39,635 bases of DNA from Victivallales bacterium. Lineage in GTDB: Bacteria > Verrucomicrobiota > Lentisphaeria > Oligosphaerales > Oligosphaeraceae. The notes beneath the pieces are model-generated. The model was given only the letters and a program-made list of their open reading frames with translations, was not told where the DNA came from and searched no databases. Below are positions 1-9,060 of the stretch, in pieces. The stretch lies in the NCBI GenBank assembly GCA_017964325.1, contig JAGCSE010000256.1, positions 1 through 39,635 of the forward strand. Direction: 5' to 3'. Position 1 is the first letter of the stretch. Every line of letters starts with the position of its first letter. Made by a program: the position numbers and the translations under genes.

Positions 1-1691
1 CGCTCGTCCATGTAAATCGCAGGTGAGCAATCCACGAAGATGTTGTTTTTCACAACGTTATAACGGCCTCCGCCGATATGGACCGCATGGGGGACGCGGA
101 CGAAGACGTTGCCGATGATCGTGTCGCCGCTGTCGCAGTCATCCAGATAGACGCCCATGGCAAGGCCGTCGGGGCGACCGATGTCATGGATGTGGTTGTT
201 GTCGATGACGTTGCCCCAACTGCCCCAGTTGCGAGTCGTGTAGAGGGCTCCCGCGTCCTCCGTATCCAGGCAGGCATGATGAATGTTGTTCCGTTTGATT
301 TCATGCTCATTGCCGGAATACATGACAGCGGAGTGCGGAAAATTACGCAACTCACATTGTTCGAGGACATTGCCAACTCCTTTCAGTTTCACGCCCGCAG
401 AATAGGACATCTGCCAGCGCCCGGTCTCCTGTATCAGGCAGTTGACTATCTGATTGCCGCCGTGCTCCAACGCTTTCAAATCGCCGCCGTTCACAGAAAT
501 GCCATACGTACCCGTCTGCCTGATGATGCAGTCAAGGATGATATTCGATTTTCCCTCCAAGTCGATGCCGTAGTCGCCCGTGTTCTCCACACGGCATTTG
601 GCTAGAATATTGTCGTTGCCACGCACCAAAACGCCACCGCCCAACGTGTAACCGATATTTAAATTGAAAAGATTCACATTGCTGCACCCGTTTAATTGCA
701 CAAGCGGCTCCCGCATCTGCGAATAGACGATGCATCCCGTCTCCCGTTCGCCTTTCTTCAACGGCGGCAGCCAGCAGTACAAGACACCAGTTTTCGCATC
801 GACGAACCATTCACCCTCCGCATCCAATTCCTCCAGGCAGTTGAGAACACGGAAACGACGCTGTCCTATGCCTGATTGCGGTGTCGCACCAAGCCCATAG
901 CGGCTCTTCGCGGAGCAAAGTTCGACTCTCTTTTTCTCTGTATTGACGGCCGTTACGCGAATGATTTCATCATACCAGTCAAGACTCCAGAAGCCTTGAA
1001 GCCAAACGCCGTCATCCACCTTCCAGCGTTCAGCTGGAACGCCTTGCGGATCATATTCGATGACGCCGTTCTTCGCATCGGCATCTCCCGCCTTGCCGCC
1101 TCGTTCCGCAATCGCCGCCGTCGTCGCCCATCCTTCGTTTGGCCAGCGGGCAAGCGTCATGGGACGACCGCGGAAAAAAACCTCCCCGAACGGAGCCGCT
1201 CCATGCGTCACATCGCCCATGGTTCCGAACTCCTTGATTCCAAATGCCTTCAAATCAACTTGCTGGACAAATGGGCGCACCGTTTCTGCAAGACGATCCA
1301 ACGCCTTCTGGTCGCTGACAGCCGAAAACGCCGTCAACGGAATCTCAACGCCGCCGATCAATGTCACTTTTCCTTCGCTTGTCCAATCAATGGATGAGAA
1401 ACGCCGCCCGCTGTCTCGCTTCGTGAAAACCAACGGCGATTTCAAAGCGTATGTCCCTTCTTTTAAGACGATTGTAACGCCGCCCGGCGGCAACGCCCCC
1501 GCATTCAGCAACGTCCTGACCTGCTGCTGCGCACGATGGATGGTCGCAAACGGCATATCCTTCCCGCCTGGATTTTCGTCGGAACCGAACGGCGAGACAT
1601 AGTATTTCAGCGGCTCACGAATCAGAATTTTCTGATCCTCCGCCCATCCCAACATGCACACAAACACCAAAATCACGCTAAACCAACGCAT
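1..1691 (-). CDS. Secreted right-handed beta-helix protein, GH141-like (3' end outside window)
   Basis: Reading the minus strand from the ATG at 1691 gives an uninterrupted frame of about 563 codons that is still open at base 1, so the C-terminus lies outside the window. The first 17 residues (MRWFSVILVFVCMLGWA) form a signal peptide, so the product is exported. Residues around 30-60 (YYVSPFGSDENPGG) are the usual opening of secreted parallel beta-helix carbohydrate enzymes. The middle has TLARWPNEGW, and the C-terminal half has Asn-rich helix turns such as NNIHHACLDTEDAGALY and NNHIHDIGRPDG. This order resembles GH141 (fucosidase/xylanase) proteins, but the family call is from memory of motifs. 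It faces away from the oxidoreductase at 1948. A polysaccharide-cleaving or binding role is inferred; the substrate cannot be told. Confidence 0.85.
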   Translation of the reverse strand, partial: MRWFSVILVFVCMLGWAEDQKILIREPLKYYVSPFGSDENPGGKDMPFATIHRAQQQVRTLLNAGALPPGGVTIVLKEGTYALKSPLVFTKRDSGRRFSSIDWTSEGKVTLIGGVEIPLTAFSAVSDQKALDRLAETVRPFVQQVDLKAFGIKEFGTMGDVTHGAAPFGEVFFRGRPMTLARWPNEGWATTAAIAERGGKAGDADAKNGVIEYDPQGVPAERWKVDDGVWLQGFWSLDWYDEIIRVTAVNTEKKRVELCSAKSRYGLGATPQSGIGQRRFRVLNCLEELDAEGEWFVDAKTGVLYCWLPPLKKGERETGCIVYSQMREPLVQLNGCSNVNLFNLNIGYTLGGGVLVRGNDNILAKCRVENTGDYGIDLEGKSNIILDCIIRQTGTYGISVNGGDLKALEHGGNQIVNCLIQETGRWQMSYSAGVKLKGVGNVLEQCELRNFPHSAVMYSGNEHEIKRNNIHHACLDTEDAGALYTTRNWGSWGNVIDNNHIHDIGRPDGLAMGVYLDDCDSGDTIIGNVFVRVPHAVHIGGGRYNVVKNNIFVDCSPAIYMDE

Positions 1692-1947
1692 AACAAACTC
1701 CAATTACATACTTTCCGAAGAAAGGCAACCGTTTTCAGCAAGGTCTGTTAAACCAGCATATCAATAATTTAATATCCCATTTTATTTTTTCACTTATCTG
1801 TAAGTGACATTTTGCCCTCCGCAACTTTGCACATCTGCATAAAAAAACTCTGCGTTCTATATGAGACTATCATCTCACTTGATTTTTCCCATTTTTACTA
1901 TATTTTACAGAATAAAGACTATACCTTTTATAAAAAAAAGAAGCATT
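1692..1947. promoter_or_regulatory. Divergent intergenic region with a short palindrome and a candidate promoter
   Basis: This AT-rich gap separates the two divergently read genes. It contains the 7-bp-arm inverted repeat TCACTTA-tctg-TAAGTGA at 1790-1807, which could be an operator. A possible plus-strand promoter is TTGATT at 1879-1884 with TATTTT at 1901-1906 (16-bp spacer), about 42 bp before the oxidoreductase ATG. Neither element is a strong consensus match and no regulator is identified. Confidence 0.35.
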
Positions 1948-3303
1948 ATGGCGCATTTCAATTACAAAAGCCTAGACGAACTGAAAGCCGACATCCAGGC
2001 CCTTGGTCTCGAAGACAAAATCCAACTGGACGATGACTTTTCAATCTTCATCAAACCGTTGAAAATCAACGACAAGTTCACTCTGACACGCCGTTTCGCC
2101 GTCCATCCGATGGAGGGATTTGACTCCGATGCCGAGGGCAGGCCGGGCGAACTCGCCTTCCGTCGCTACGCCCGCTACGCCCGCGGCGGCTTCGGGCTTA
2201 TATGGTTTGAGGCGACCGCCGTCCTCCACGAGGCCCGTTCCAATCCATCGCAGTTTTGGCTCCACGACGGCAGCTGGGAGACCTTTGCGAAACTGCTGGC
2301 CGAAACGAAAAAAATCGCACGTGAAACCAACGGCTTCGAGCCATTGTGCATCATCCAATTGACCCATTCGGGCCGCTACAGCCGCCCGGAAGGCACGCCG
2401 AAGCCGCTCATCGCCCACCATTCGCTCTATCTTGATCCAATCCACAAACTTCCGCCAGATTATCCGCTCGTGACGGACGACTATCTCGACCGCTTGCAAG
2501 ACACCTATGTCAAAGCCGCACAGCTTGCCCAACGGGCGGGTTTCGATGGCATCGACCTCAAAGGCTGCCACCGCTATCTCATGTCCGAACTCTTCGCATC
2601 TCACACGCGTGAAGGCAGATACGGCGGATCACTCGAAAACCGCACGCGGCTCATGCGCGAAACGCTCGCCAAAATCAAGGCGGCGTGTCCAGGGCTGATC
2701 GTCACGACGCGCATGAACATCTATGACGCACTTCCCTATCCGTATGGCTTCGCCATGCAGAAGGACGGCTCCCGCGAGCCCGACCTCAACGAAACAAACT
2801 GGCTGATTGCCTGTCTAAAGGAAATCGGAATCCCGCTTGTCAATCTCACCATCGCAAATCCATATTATGAACCGTTTTATGGACGTCCCTTCGACATACC
2901 CATCATCGGCGCCCCCGAATCGCCCGAACATCCGCTGCAAGGAGTCGCGCGTTTCATCGACATCGTCGGCAAAGTCCAGAAGGTCAATCCGGAGCTTCCC
3001 GTCATCGGCACTGGCTACACATGGCTCCGTCAGTTCCTTCCGTACGCCGCCGCCGCCGCATTGAAGCAGGGCAAAGCCGCCATCATCGGTCTCGGCCGCG
3101 GCGCGTTCGCCTATCCCGACACCCCCAACGACGTCATCAACAAAGGCGCCATGGACCCAAACAAATGCTGTGTCACCTGTTCACGTTGCACGCAGATCAT
3201 GCGCGACGGCGAACACACGGGTTGTGTCATCCGTGACGCGGCCACTTACTCCAAACCATACCAGGCAGCCAAAGCGCATGCTTTGGAAAGACTTAAAGCA
3301 TAA
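1948..3303 (+). CDS. Old-yellow-enzyme-type NADH:flavin oxidoreductase with iron-sulfur cysteines
   Basis: The protein is 451 residues and has an FMN-binding TIM barrel of the OYE/2,4-dienoyl-CoA reductase type. HPMEGF near residue 53 is the flavin-site start, and GRYGGSLENRTRL is the family signature. C407/C408, C411, C414 and C426 give the spacing expected for a 4Fe-4S cluster, as in FadH and trimethylamine dehydrogenase. The C-terminal FAD/NAD(P)-binding half of those larger enzymes is absent, so the protein ends just after the cluster motif. I chose the ATG at 1948 (MAHFNYKSL) because the frame extension upstream to 1861 is hydrophobic, AT-rich and lies over the candidate promoter. The substrate is unknown. 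The surrounding glycan genes do not define it. Confidence 0.85.
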   Translation: MAHFNYKSLDELKADIQALGLEDKIQLDDDFSIFIKPLKINDKFTLTRRFAVHPMEGFDSDAEGRPGELAFRRYARYARGGFGLIWFEATAVLHEARSNPSQFWLHDGSWETFAKLLAETKKIARETNGFEPLCIIQLTHSGRYSRPEGTPKPLIAHHSLYLDPIHKLPPDYPLVTDDYLDRLQDTYVKAAQLAQRAGFDGIDLKGCHRYLMSELFASHTREGRYGGSLENRTRLMRETLAKIKAACPGLIVTTRMNIYDALPYPYGFAMQKDGSREPDLNETNWLIACLKEIGIPLVNLTIANPYYEPFYGRPFDIPIIGAPESPEHPLQGVARFIDIVGKVQKVNPELPVIGTGYTWLRQFLPYAAAAALKQGKAAIIGLGRGAFAYPDTPNDVINKGAMDPNKCCVTCSRCTQIMRDGEHTGCVIRDAATYSKPYQAAKAHALERLKA

Positions 3304-3353
3304 CCACCCGTCCCAATTATTCCATTTGTCCCATTGAAAATAGGAGGTTCTCC

Positions 3354-4139
3354 ATGAGCTACGATCCAAACGAATATCGTCATGCTGCTGATGAAAGCAA
3401 CTATACGCCATTACAACAACAGAAGGGAATTGTCTCCTCAAAGCTTCATTCAATGAGTGATGCAACAAACGAAAGAGTCTATACGCCGCAAGAGACGGAA
3501 GCAGTCCAAACTGCATCTTTCATTAACAAAGTCTATGGCATCATGACGCTCGGCCTTTTCCTGACCGCCTTCATCGCGCATAGTGCGTTCCGTTACGTTC
3601 CAATAGAAACACTTGCACGGGTCATGATGCCCTGCCTCATCGCAGAAATCGTCATTGTTCTGATCCTGTCGTTTGCCGCGACAAAAATGCCGCCAGTCGC
3701 TGCATTCCTTTGCTTCGTCGGTTACGCGGCCCTAAACGGCGTGACGCTTTCATCCATATTTTACTGCTACCGAATCGGTTCCATCGCCACGGCGTTCTTT
3801 GTCACAGGCGGGACTTTTGGAATCATGAGCATCTATGGAATGGTCACCAAACGCGACCTTACATCCATCGGCAATTTGCTCCTGATGGGATTGTTTGGAA
3901 TCATCATCGCAAGCATTGTCAACCTGTTCCTCCATTCGTCGCAGCTGGAATTCATCTGCAGCATCCTCGGTGTCATCATTTTCGTTGGCCTCACTGCGTA
4001 TGACACGCAGAAGATCAAGAAACTCAATGACATGGGCGTTACGCACAACGGCATCGCCGTCATCGCGGCCTTGTCCCTCTACCTTGATTTCATCAACCTC
4101 TTCCTCTACATCCTCCGTCTTTTCGGCCGCAGAAAGTAA
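3354..4139 (+). CDS. Bax inhibitor-1/YccA family membrane protein
   Basis: The 261-residue product has a polar N-terminus of about 60 residues followed by about seven hydrophobic segments, starting with VYGIMTLGLFLTAFIAH and ending with a segment followed by basic LFGRRK. YDTQKIKK near residue 223 is the conserved BI-1/YccA C-terminal motif (Y-D-T-Q). Members are inner-membrane proteins linked to pH-sensitive ion leak or to FtsH in E. coli; the role here is not shown. AGGAGG at 3342-3347 sits seven bases before the ATG and fixes the start. The N-terminal cytosolic extension is longer than in YccA. The gene is 50 bp downstream of the oxidoreductase and could be cotranscribed. Confidence 0.92.
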   Translation: MSYDPNEYRHAADESNYTPLQQQKGIVSSKLHSMSDATNERVYTPQETEAVQTASFINKVYGIMTLGLFLTAFIAHSAFRYVPIETLARVMMPCLIAEIVIVLILSFAATKMPPVAAFLCFVGYAALNGVTLSSIFYCYRIGSIATAFFVTGGTFGIMSIYGMVTKRDLTSIGNLLLMGLFGIIIASIVNLFLHSSQLEFICSILGVIIFVGLTAYDTQKIKKLNDMGVTHNGIAVIAALSLYLDFINLFLYILRLFGRRK

Positions 4140-4173
4140 TTTTTTTTACAAATACTTAAATAAAAGGAAAAAC

Positions 4174-6663
4174 ATGAAACGATCACTCTGCTCCATCCTG
4201 TCATTGTGCGCCTGCATCTCTGCAACCGCCGCAGATTTCGCATTCCATTTCAACACGGCGGACGATTTCAAAATCTGGGAAATCTCCTCCCAGAAACTCG
4301 AACAGCTCACCCCTGCAAAGGATTACGCCATCTTCGATGCCGCCTGCCTCCGCTTCAAGACGCCCAAATGGGAAAAAGGCATGCCCGAATGGCCGTCCTG
4401 CCAGGCAAAGCCACTCATCTCCGACTGGACCCCATACGACCGCCTGCTCATCGACATCACCAACCCGAATCCCGAACCGCAACGCCTCTCCCTCTTCATC
4501 TCCGATTCGAAAATCCCGTTCCGCCAGGCACTTGGCGATAGTTTCAACATTGAAGGAAGCGGCTGCACACGTTGTGTCGTCCAGCTTTCCAAGTTCCCCA
4601 ACACGGTGAATCTCAAGGACATCTCCATCATCCACATCTTCACGCAACGTCCTGCGGCGGACATGGATCTCTTCATCGCGGACGCCATCCTGCTCAAGAA
4701 GGATGAACCACTCCCCGAAATCCCATCCGCCTTTATCACCAAACTCAACGCCCTCAATGCGTCCGCCCTACTCGCCGCCAAAGAAGCCGCCGCCAAGACC
4801 GTCCAAAACCTTGGCGACCTCTGCGGCGACATGCCCGAACTGCGCAACAAACTCGCCGATGCAAAACGCAGCATCCACCGCCGTCTCGGCAACATAGAAC
4901 GCAAGCTCGCCGCCGAAGACCTTACGATGGAACAATATGAGGAAATCCGCAAGCAGTTGGCGGAAATGCCCGAAACCTTCAAACGCCTGCCGTCAATCCT
5001 TCAGTTCCAGAAAGATTCCATTCTCGCGGGATTCGACAACCCCAAAATGCTCGTAGGCACCGCCAGTTCCATGGTAAAAATCCTTCCGAAGGACATGCCG
5101 TTTGACGTGCAGGTCGTCAAAACCGTCGAACTCTCGCTGGCCCGCAACGAATGGGAAAGCGTGCAGATTGCCGTCATGCCGCGCACCAACGATGAACTGA
5201 AGAACGTGACCATCGCCGTCACCCCCTTGACAGACGGAAAAGGCAACACGCTCGAAAAGGTCGATACGGACACGGTCGGCTATGTAAAGACCGTCAGCAG
5301 GCCTCCTTACGCCGTCTCATACGTCGGCTGGTGGCCGGATCCCATCCTCCGTGGCTGCGAAAACGTCAATATCAAGCCGCGCGACATCCAGACCTTCTGG
5401 CTTCGCTTCCGTGCTGGAACCAAGCAGCCCGCAGGTATTTACAACGGAAAACTCACCGTCAGCGCCGAAGGCGCCGATCCCGTGACGCTTGACCTACAGA
5501 TCAAAGTCCGCGATTTCAACGTCCCCGCCAACACCGCCCTCCCGACCGCTATCACGTTTGGATTCAACCACAAGCAGTGCTGCGTCAAAGAAGACTACGA
5601 CACCATCAAATTCAAGTATTCCGACTTCCTCGCGGACTACCAGATCGACTACGACCACCTCTATCGCGGCGGCTCCCCCGATTTCGACATCATCCAGCGC
5701 CTCCACAAGCAAGGCCGTCTCACCGCCTTCAACCTCGGCAACGTCTTCAACGGCGGCGTCGATGAAAAAGGCTTCGAAGAGAAGATGAAAAAGACCATTG
5801 ATCGCCTCCGCCCCGCCTACGAAAAGGCGAAGGAGCTCGGCTTGCTCGAATACGCCTATATCTACGGTTTCGACGAACGCGGAAAAGACCAGTTCCCGAT
5901 TCTCGAACGTTGCGCAAAGGCCCTCCGCGAAGCCTTCCCTGAAGTCCTGCTCATGACCACAAGCTACGACGACACGTATGGCGCCAACTCCGTCGTCAAG
6001 ACGATGGATGCGTGGTGCCCACTCACGCCTGTCTATCAGAAAACCGTCGATAAGATTCCCGCCGCCCGTGCCGCTGGAAAATACGTCTGGTGGTATATTT
6101 GCTGCGGCCCGCACAATCCGTTCACCAACTGGTTTGTCGAATACGCCGCCATCGAATCGCGCCTTCTCATGGGTGCACAGACGGCGAAATTCCGTCCCGA
6201 CGGCTTCCTCTACTACCACACCTCCATCTGGAACAACAACAAGGGAATCGACTGCTCCGCAGGACCTTACACCACTTGGAACCCTGTCTCCTGGACCGTT
6301 TACCACGGCGACGGCTCTCTGTTCCACTGTGATAGCAACGGTGCCCCCCTCCCGTCCATCCGTCTCGAAAACTACCGCGACGGTCAGGAAGACTACGCGT
6401 ATTTCTGCATCCTTGAAGACGCCGTCAAGCAGGTCAAGGCCAAAGCCTCCCTCACGGCTGCTGAAAAGAAATGGCTGAAGGATGCGGAAGCGGCTCTCAT
6501 CGTGCCCGAAACGCTTGTCAAAGGCATGGATGTCTATTCCCGTGACCCGCAGGAGCTTCGCAAGTGGCGCGACCACCTTGCCGACCTCATCGAAGCATGC
6601 GGATTCTCCGCAAAGATCAATCCGTGGAAGGGCGTCTTCGGCGTCCGCGGCTGGAGAAAATAA
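4174..6663 (+). CDS. Secreted DUF4091-type glycoside hydrolase, GH123-like
   Basis: From the ATG at 4174 the product is 829 residues with a clear signal peptide (MKRSLCSILSLCACISATAA). The frame is open further upstream, but only as an overlap with the BI-1 gene, so the later start is used. An N-terminal beta-sandwich-like part and an Ala/Lys-rich helical stretch (about 200-290) precede a TIM-barrel catalytic part. D567-E568 in YGFDER matches the adjacent Asp-Glu pair that GH123 beta-N-acetylgalactosaminidases use for substrate-assisted catalysis. ENYRDGQEDYAY near residue 730 is the DUF4091 C-terminal signature. A hexosaminidase-like activity on exported or periplasmic glycans is inferred. 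The GH28 gene follows 21 bp later, so the two probably form an operon. Confidence 0.85.
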   Translation: MKRSLCSILSLCACISATAADFAFHFNTADDFKIWEISSQKLEQLTPAKDYAIFDAACLRFKTPKWEKGMPEWPSCQAKPLISDWTPYDRLLIDITNPNPEPQRLSLFISDSKIPFRQALGDSFNIEGSGCTRCVVQLSKFPNTVNLKDISIIHIFTQRPAADMDLFIADAILLKKDEPLPEIPSAFITKLNALNASALLAAKEAAAKTVQNLGDLCGDMPELRNKLADAKRSIHRRLGNIERKLAAEDLTMEQYEEIRKQLAEMPETFKRLPSILQFQKDSILAGFDNPKMLVGTASSMVKILPKDMPFDVQVVKTVELSLARNEWESVQIAVMPRTNDELKNVTIAVTPLTDGKGNTLEKVDTDTVGYVKTVSRPPYAVSYVGWWPDPILRGCENVNIKPRDIQTFWLRFRAGTKQPAGIYNGKLTVSAEGADPVTLDLQIKVRDFNVPANTALPTAITFGFNHKQCCVKEDYDTIKFKYSDFLADYQIDYDHLYRGGSPDFDIIQRLHKQGRLTAFNLGNVFNGGVDEKGFEEKMKKTIDRLRPAYEKAKELGLLEYAYIYGFDERGKDQFPILERCAKALREAFPEVLLMTTSYDDTYGANSVVKTMDAWCPLTPVYQKTVDKIPAARAAGKYVWWYICCGPHNPFTNWFVEYAAIESRLLMGAQTAKFRPDGFLYYHTSIWNNNKGIDCSAGPYTTWNPVSWTVYHGDGSLFHCDSNGAPLPSIRLENYRDGQEDYAYFCILEDAVKQVKAKASLTAAEKKWLKDAEAALIVPETLVKGMDVYSRDPQELRKWRDHLADLIEACGFSAKINPWKGVFGVRGWRK

Positions 6664-6684
6664 CGAAATAACAAGGGGAAGCGC

Positions 6685-7974
6685 ATGAATAACGTCAGAG
6701 ATTTCGGCGCCGTCGGCGACGGCATCACGAAAGACACAGAGGCCATCCAGAAGGCCATCGATGCAGGCGGAATCGTGCGCTTCCCTCCAGGGATTTATCT
6801 CTCTGGTACCCTTTATCTTAAGAGTAATGGCGGATTGGAGCTGGAGCCAGGAGCGACGCTTCTGGCCAGCCCTGACCCGCAAGATTACAATGCCGCAGAT
6901 TTCTGCCCGCAGAACTGGTCGTCCAAAAACGAAATCGCCAGCGGCGGCCATTTCATCGTCTGCCTCGAACAGCACGATGTCGTCATCCGTGGTGGCGGCA
7001 CCATCGACGGCAACCACAAAGCCTTCCTCAACGAACTGGAACCAAACGGCTTGTGGTACAAACGCATTTGGCGTCCCTCCCAGATGCTCTATTTCTGCGA
7101 ATCGCAGAACATCTGGATCGACAACATCAATCTGCGCAACTCCCCCTACTGGACCTGTTTCCTCCATGGCTGCGAATTCGCAACCATCAGCAACGTCCAC
7201 ATCCACGGCGACGTCCACGTCCCCAACCAAGACGGCATCGACATTGACTGCTGCCGCTTCGTCACCGTAACCAATTGCGTCATCGACTCATCTGACGACT
7301 GCATTACCCTCCGTGGCGACGACGCGCGTCTATCCGCGCCAAAACCCTGCGAGATGGTCGCCGTTTCCAACTGTGTTCTCAAGAGCGGTTACGCCAACGC
7401 CTTGCGCATTGGAGTCGGAAGCGGTATCGTGCGAAACTGCACATTTTCCAACATTGTCATCACGGAGACGCGCACGGCTGTCTGCGTTATTTCCAAATAC
7501 GGGCCCAAAAGCGAAAAAGGCGTCACGATTTCAGACGTCTCCTTCTCCAACCTCCAGCTGGATGTCGAGCGTTTTCTGAATCTAAAACTGGACAACAACG
7601 ACAATTTTGAAATTAAAAGTCCTTCCTCCATCAGCCGAATCCATTTCTCGCAGATTCGCGGCAAGGCGACACTGACGTCCTACATCCACGGCAACAATGT
7701 CGGAACCATCTCCAATATCGGCTTTTCCGACATCGACTTGTCATACAATGGCTGCGGCCCATGTCCCGAAAGGAACGCCCAAGGCTGGTGGGGCCGCTCT
7801 TCCACGGATGCCGCCTTCGAAATCCGTTATAGCCAATCCATTGATTTCGACAAAATTCGCATCCATTGGCTGACCGACAATCCCGCCTGGACAACGGATT
7901 TCGACATCCTCGCCTCACAGGACATCGTCATCAACGACAACTGCCGCCCCACCAAAGGCATCCGCAAAAGATGA
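6685..7974 (+). CDS. Glycoside hydrolase family 28 (polygalacturonase-like)
   Basis: The 429-residue protein is a right-handed parallel beta-helix. It opens with VRDFGAVGDG and contains NQDGID (D183) and SSDDC (D204, D205), which correspond to the catalytic aspartates of GH28. The usual histidine-glycine turn and R-I-K motif are not obvious; LRIGVGSG follows instead, so the exact linkage may differ from polygalacturonan. There is no signal peptide, so it should act in the cytoplasm on imported oligosaccharides unless exported another way. GGGGAAG-like SD sequence lies just before the ATG. It is in an apparent operon with the secreted GH123-like protein, which suggests sequential outside/inside cleavage of one glycan. 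Confidence 0.88.
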   Translation: MNNVRDFGAVGDGITKDTEAIQKAIDAGGIVRFPPGIYLSGTLYLKSNGGLELEPGATLLASPDPQDYNAADFCPQNWSSKNEIASGGHFIVCLEQHDVVIRGGGTIDGNHKAFLNELEPNGLWYKRIWRPSQMLYFCESQNIWIDNINLRNSPYWTCFLHGCEFATISNVHIHGDVHVPNQDGIDIDCCRFVTVTNCVIDSSDDCITLRGDDARLSAPKPCEMVAVSNCVLKSGYANALRIGVGSGIVRNCTFSNIVITETRTAVCVISKYGPKSEKGVTISDVSFSNLQLDVERFLNLKLDNNDNFEIKSPSSISRIHFSQIRGKATLTSYIHGNNVGTISNIGFSDIDLSYNGCGPCPERNAQGWWGRSSTDAAFEIRYSQSIDFDKIRIHWLTDNPAWTTDFDILASQDIVINDNCRPTKGIRKR

Positions 7975-8086
7975 TGCTGCATCAATCCATTCAACAAAGA
8001 GAAGATGTGACCTGAAAAATGACTATGCCGTAACCAGCATATCAACTATGGCTAATACCACCGCATTTCCAATATTTTGTGCATTC

Positions 8087-9007
8087 ATGAAACATATCTT
8101 TTTTATCATCTTCTCGTTAACTGTCGCCGTCTTCGCCCAAGTGCCGCCGAAGCCTTCACAAAAAGCAGTCGTCTATGATTACGCAGATATGTTGACCGCT
8201 GAAGACAAGGTCGCCATTGAACTTATGGGCATGAAACTGGAGTCCAAATATGCCTCCAAACTCCTTTTCGTCAGCGTGGAAAACAAGGGGAAGATAAAGG
8301 GAATCGACTTTGTCCGAGCCATTTACAGCAACTGGAATATCGAAGACAGCTCATTCAGCCATTATGGAATCGTCGTCGTCTGCAAGGCGCAGCTCATGGG
8401 CGAGGCTGGCGGCGGTTTTCTCCTAAAATGCGATAATGCGTTGACAATGAAGATCAAAGACTCCTTCCAGGAGCTTATCGACAAGACGACGCTTCCCCCT
8501 TTCGCCGACGCCCAAAACTATGATCCACAAAAAGGAAGCGCCGCCCTCCGCGACAGCTATATGTATTTCGCCAACGCCATCATCGCATTACACAAGGAAG
8601 ATGCCGCCGCCAAACCACAAGCCGTTGATTCAGCGATAAAAACAGCAAGTGAAGCCGTCCCGCAAACCACTCGTTCGTCTTCCGAAAAGCCATCGCAAGC
8701 ACCTGATACGACGACTGCAAGTCCTTCTACGACCATTTCAACGGCTGAACAACCGCAGAAAACCGACAATGCACCGCAGGCTCAAATCCCTCAAACGACT
8801 GACCAACCTTCCATAAAGAACCGAAACTGGCTGACATGGATAATCTACAGTGGATGCTTCATCTGCATCATCGGTATCTTTTTCATAGTCAAAAAAAGTG
8901 GCAGCCATCACCAAACATCAAACAAACCAAAGAAATACCAATTCCAAAAATACGGTGCAAACGATTACCGAGACGACGACTACAACAGAAATATCTCAAA
9001 ACACTAA
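8087..9007 (+). CDS. Secreted TPM-domain protein with C-terminal membrane anchor
   Basis: The product from the ATG at 8087 is 306 residues: a signal peptide (MKHIFFIIFSLTVAVFA), then a TPM domain (about residues 25-170, with VYDYADMLTAEDK and a GIVVVCKAQ strand). A Ser/Thr/Pro/Gln-rich linker (about 190-245) follows, then one transmembrane helix (WLTWIIYSGCFICIIGIFFIV) and a basic, Asn-rich tail. TPM domains occur in YgcG-like proteins and in plant photosystem assembly factors; bacterial roles are poorly known. An in-frame ATG at 8048 would add 13 residues before the signal peptide, so I prefer 8087. Neither start has a good ribosome site. Confidence 0.78.
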   Translation: MKHIFFIIFSLTVAVFAQVPPKPSQKAVVYDYADMLTAEDKVAIELMGMKLESKYASKLLFVSVENKGKIKGIDFVRAIYSNWNIEDSSFSHYGIVVVCKAQLMGEAGGGFLLKCDNALTMKIKDSFQELIDKTTLPPFADAQNYDPQKGSAALRDSYMYFANAIIALHKEDAAAKPQAVDSAIKTASEAVPQTTRSSSEKPSQAPDTTTASPSTTISTAEQPQKTDNAPQAQIPQTTDQPSIKNRNWLTWIIYSGCFICIIGIFFIVKKSGSHHQTSNKPKKYQFQKYGANDYRDDDYNRNISKH

Positions 9008-9060
9008 TCGTATCTCACAATTCACCATGTGTTTTCTTTTAGCTTTAGGCTATTACTACC

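Noticed and set aside
3895..4173. Upstream in-frame extension of the GH123-like gene
   Set aside because: It overlaps the BI-1 gene and would bury the signal peptide; the ATG at 4174 gives a clean export signal.
5494..7230. A 578-codon open frame on the minus strand
   Set aside because: It lies opposite the GH123-like and GH28 genes, has no recognisable domains and an odd Val/Asp/Gly-rich composition. It is an antisense shadow of the codon bias of the real genes.
1751..8045. A 14-base sequence (AACCAGCATATCAA) present at 1751-1764 and 8032-8045
   Set aside because: A match of this length is expected by chance in a window of this size, and the flanks do not match.
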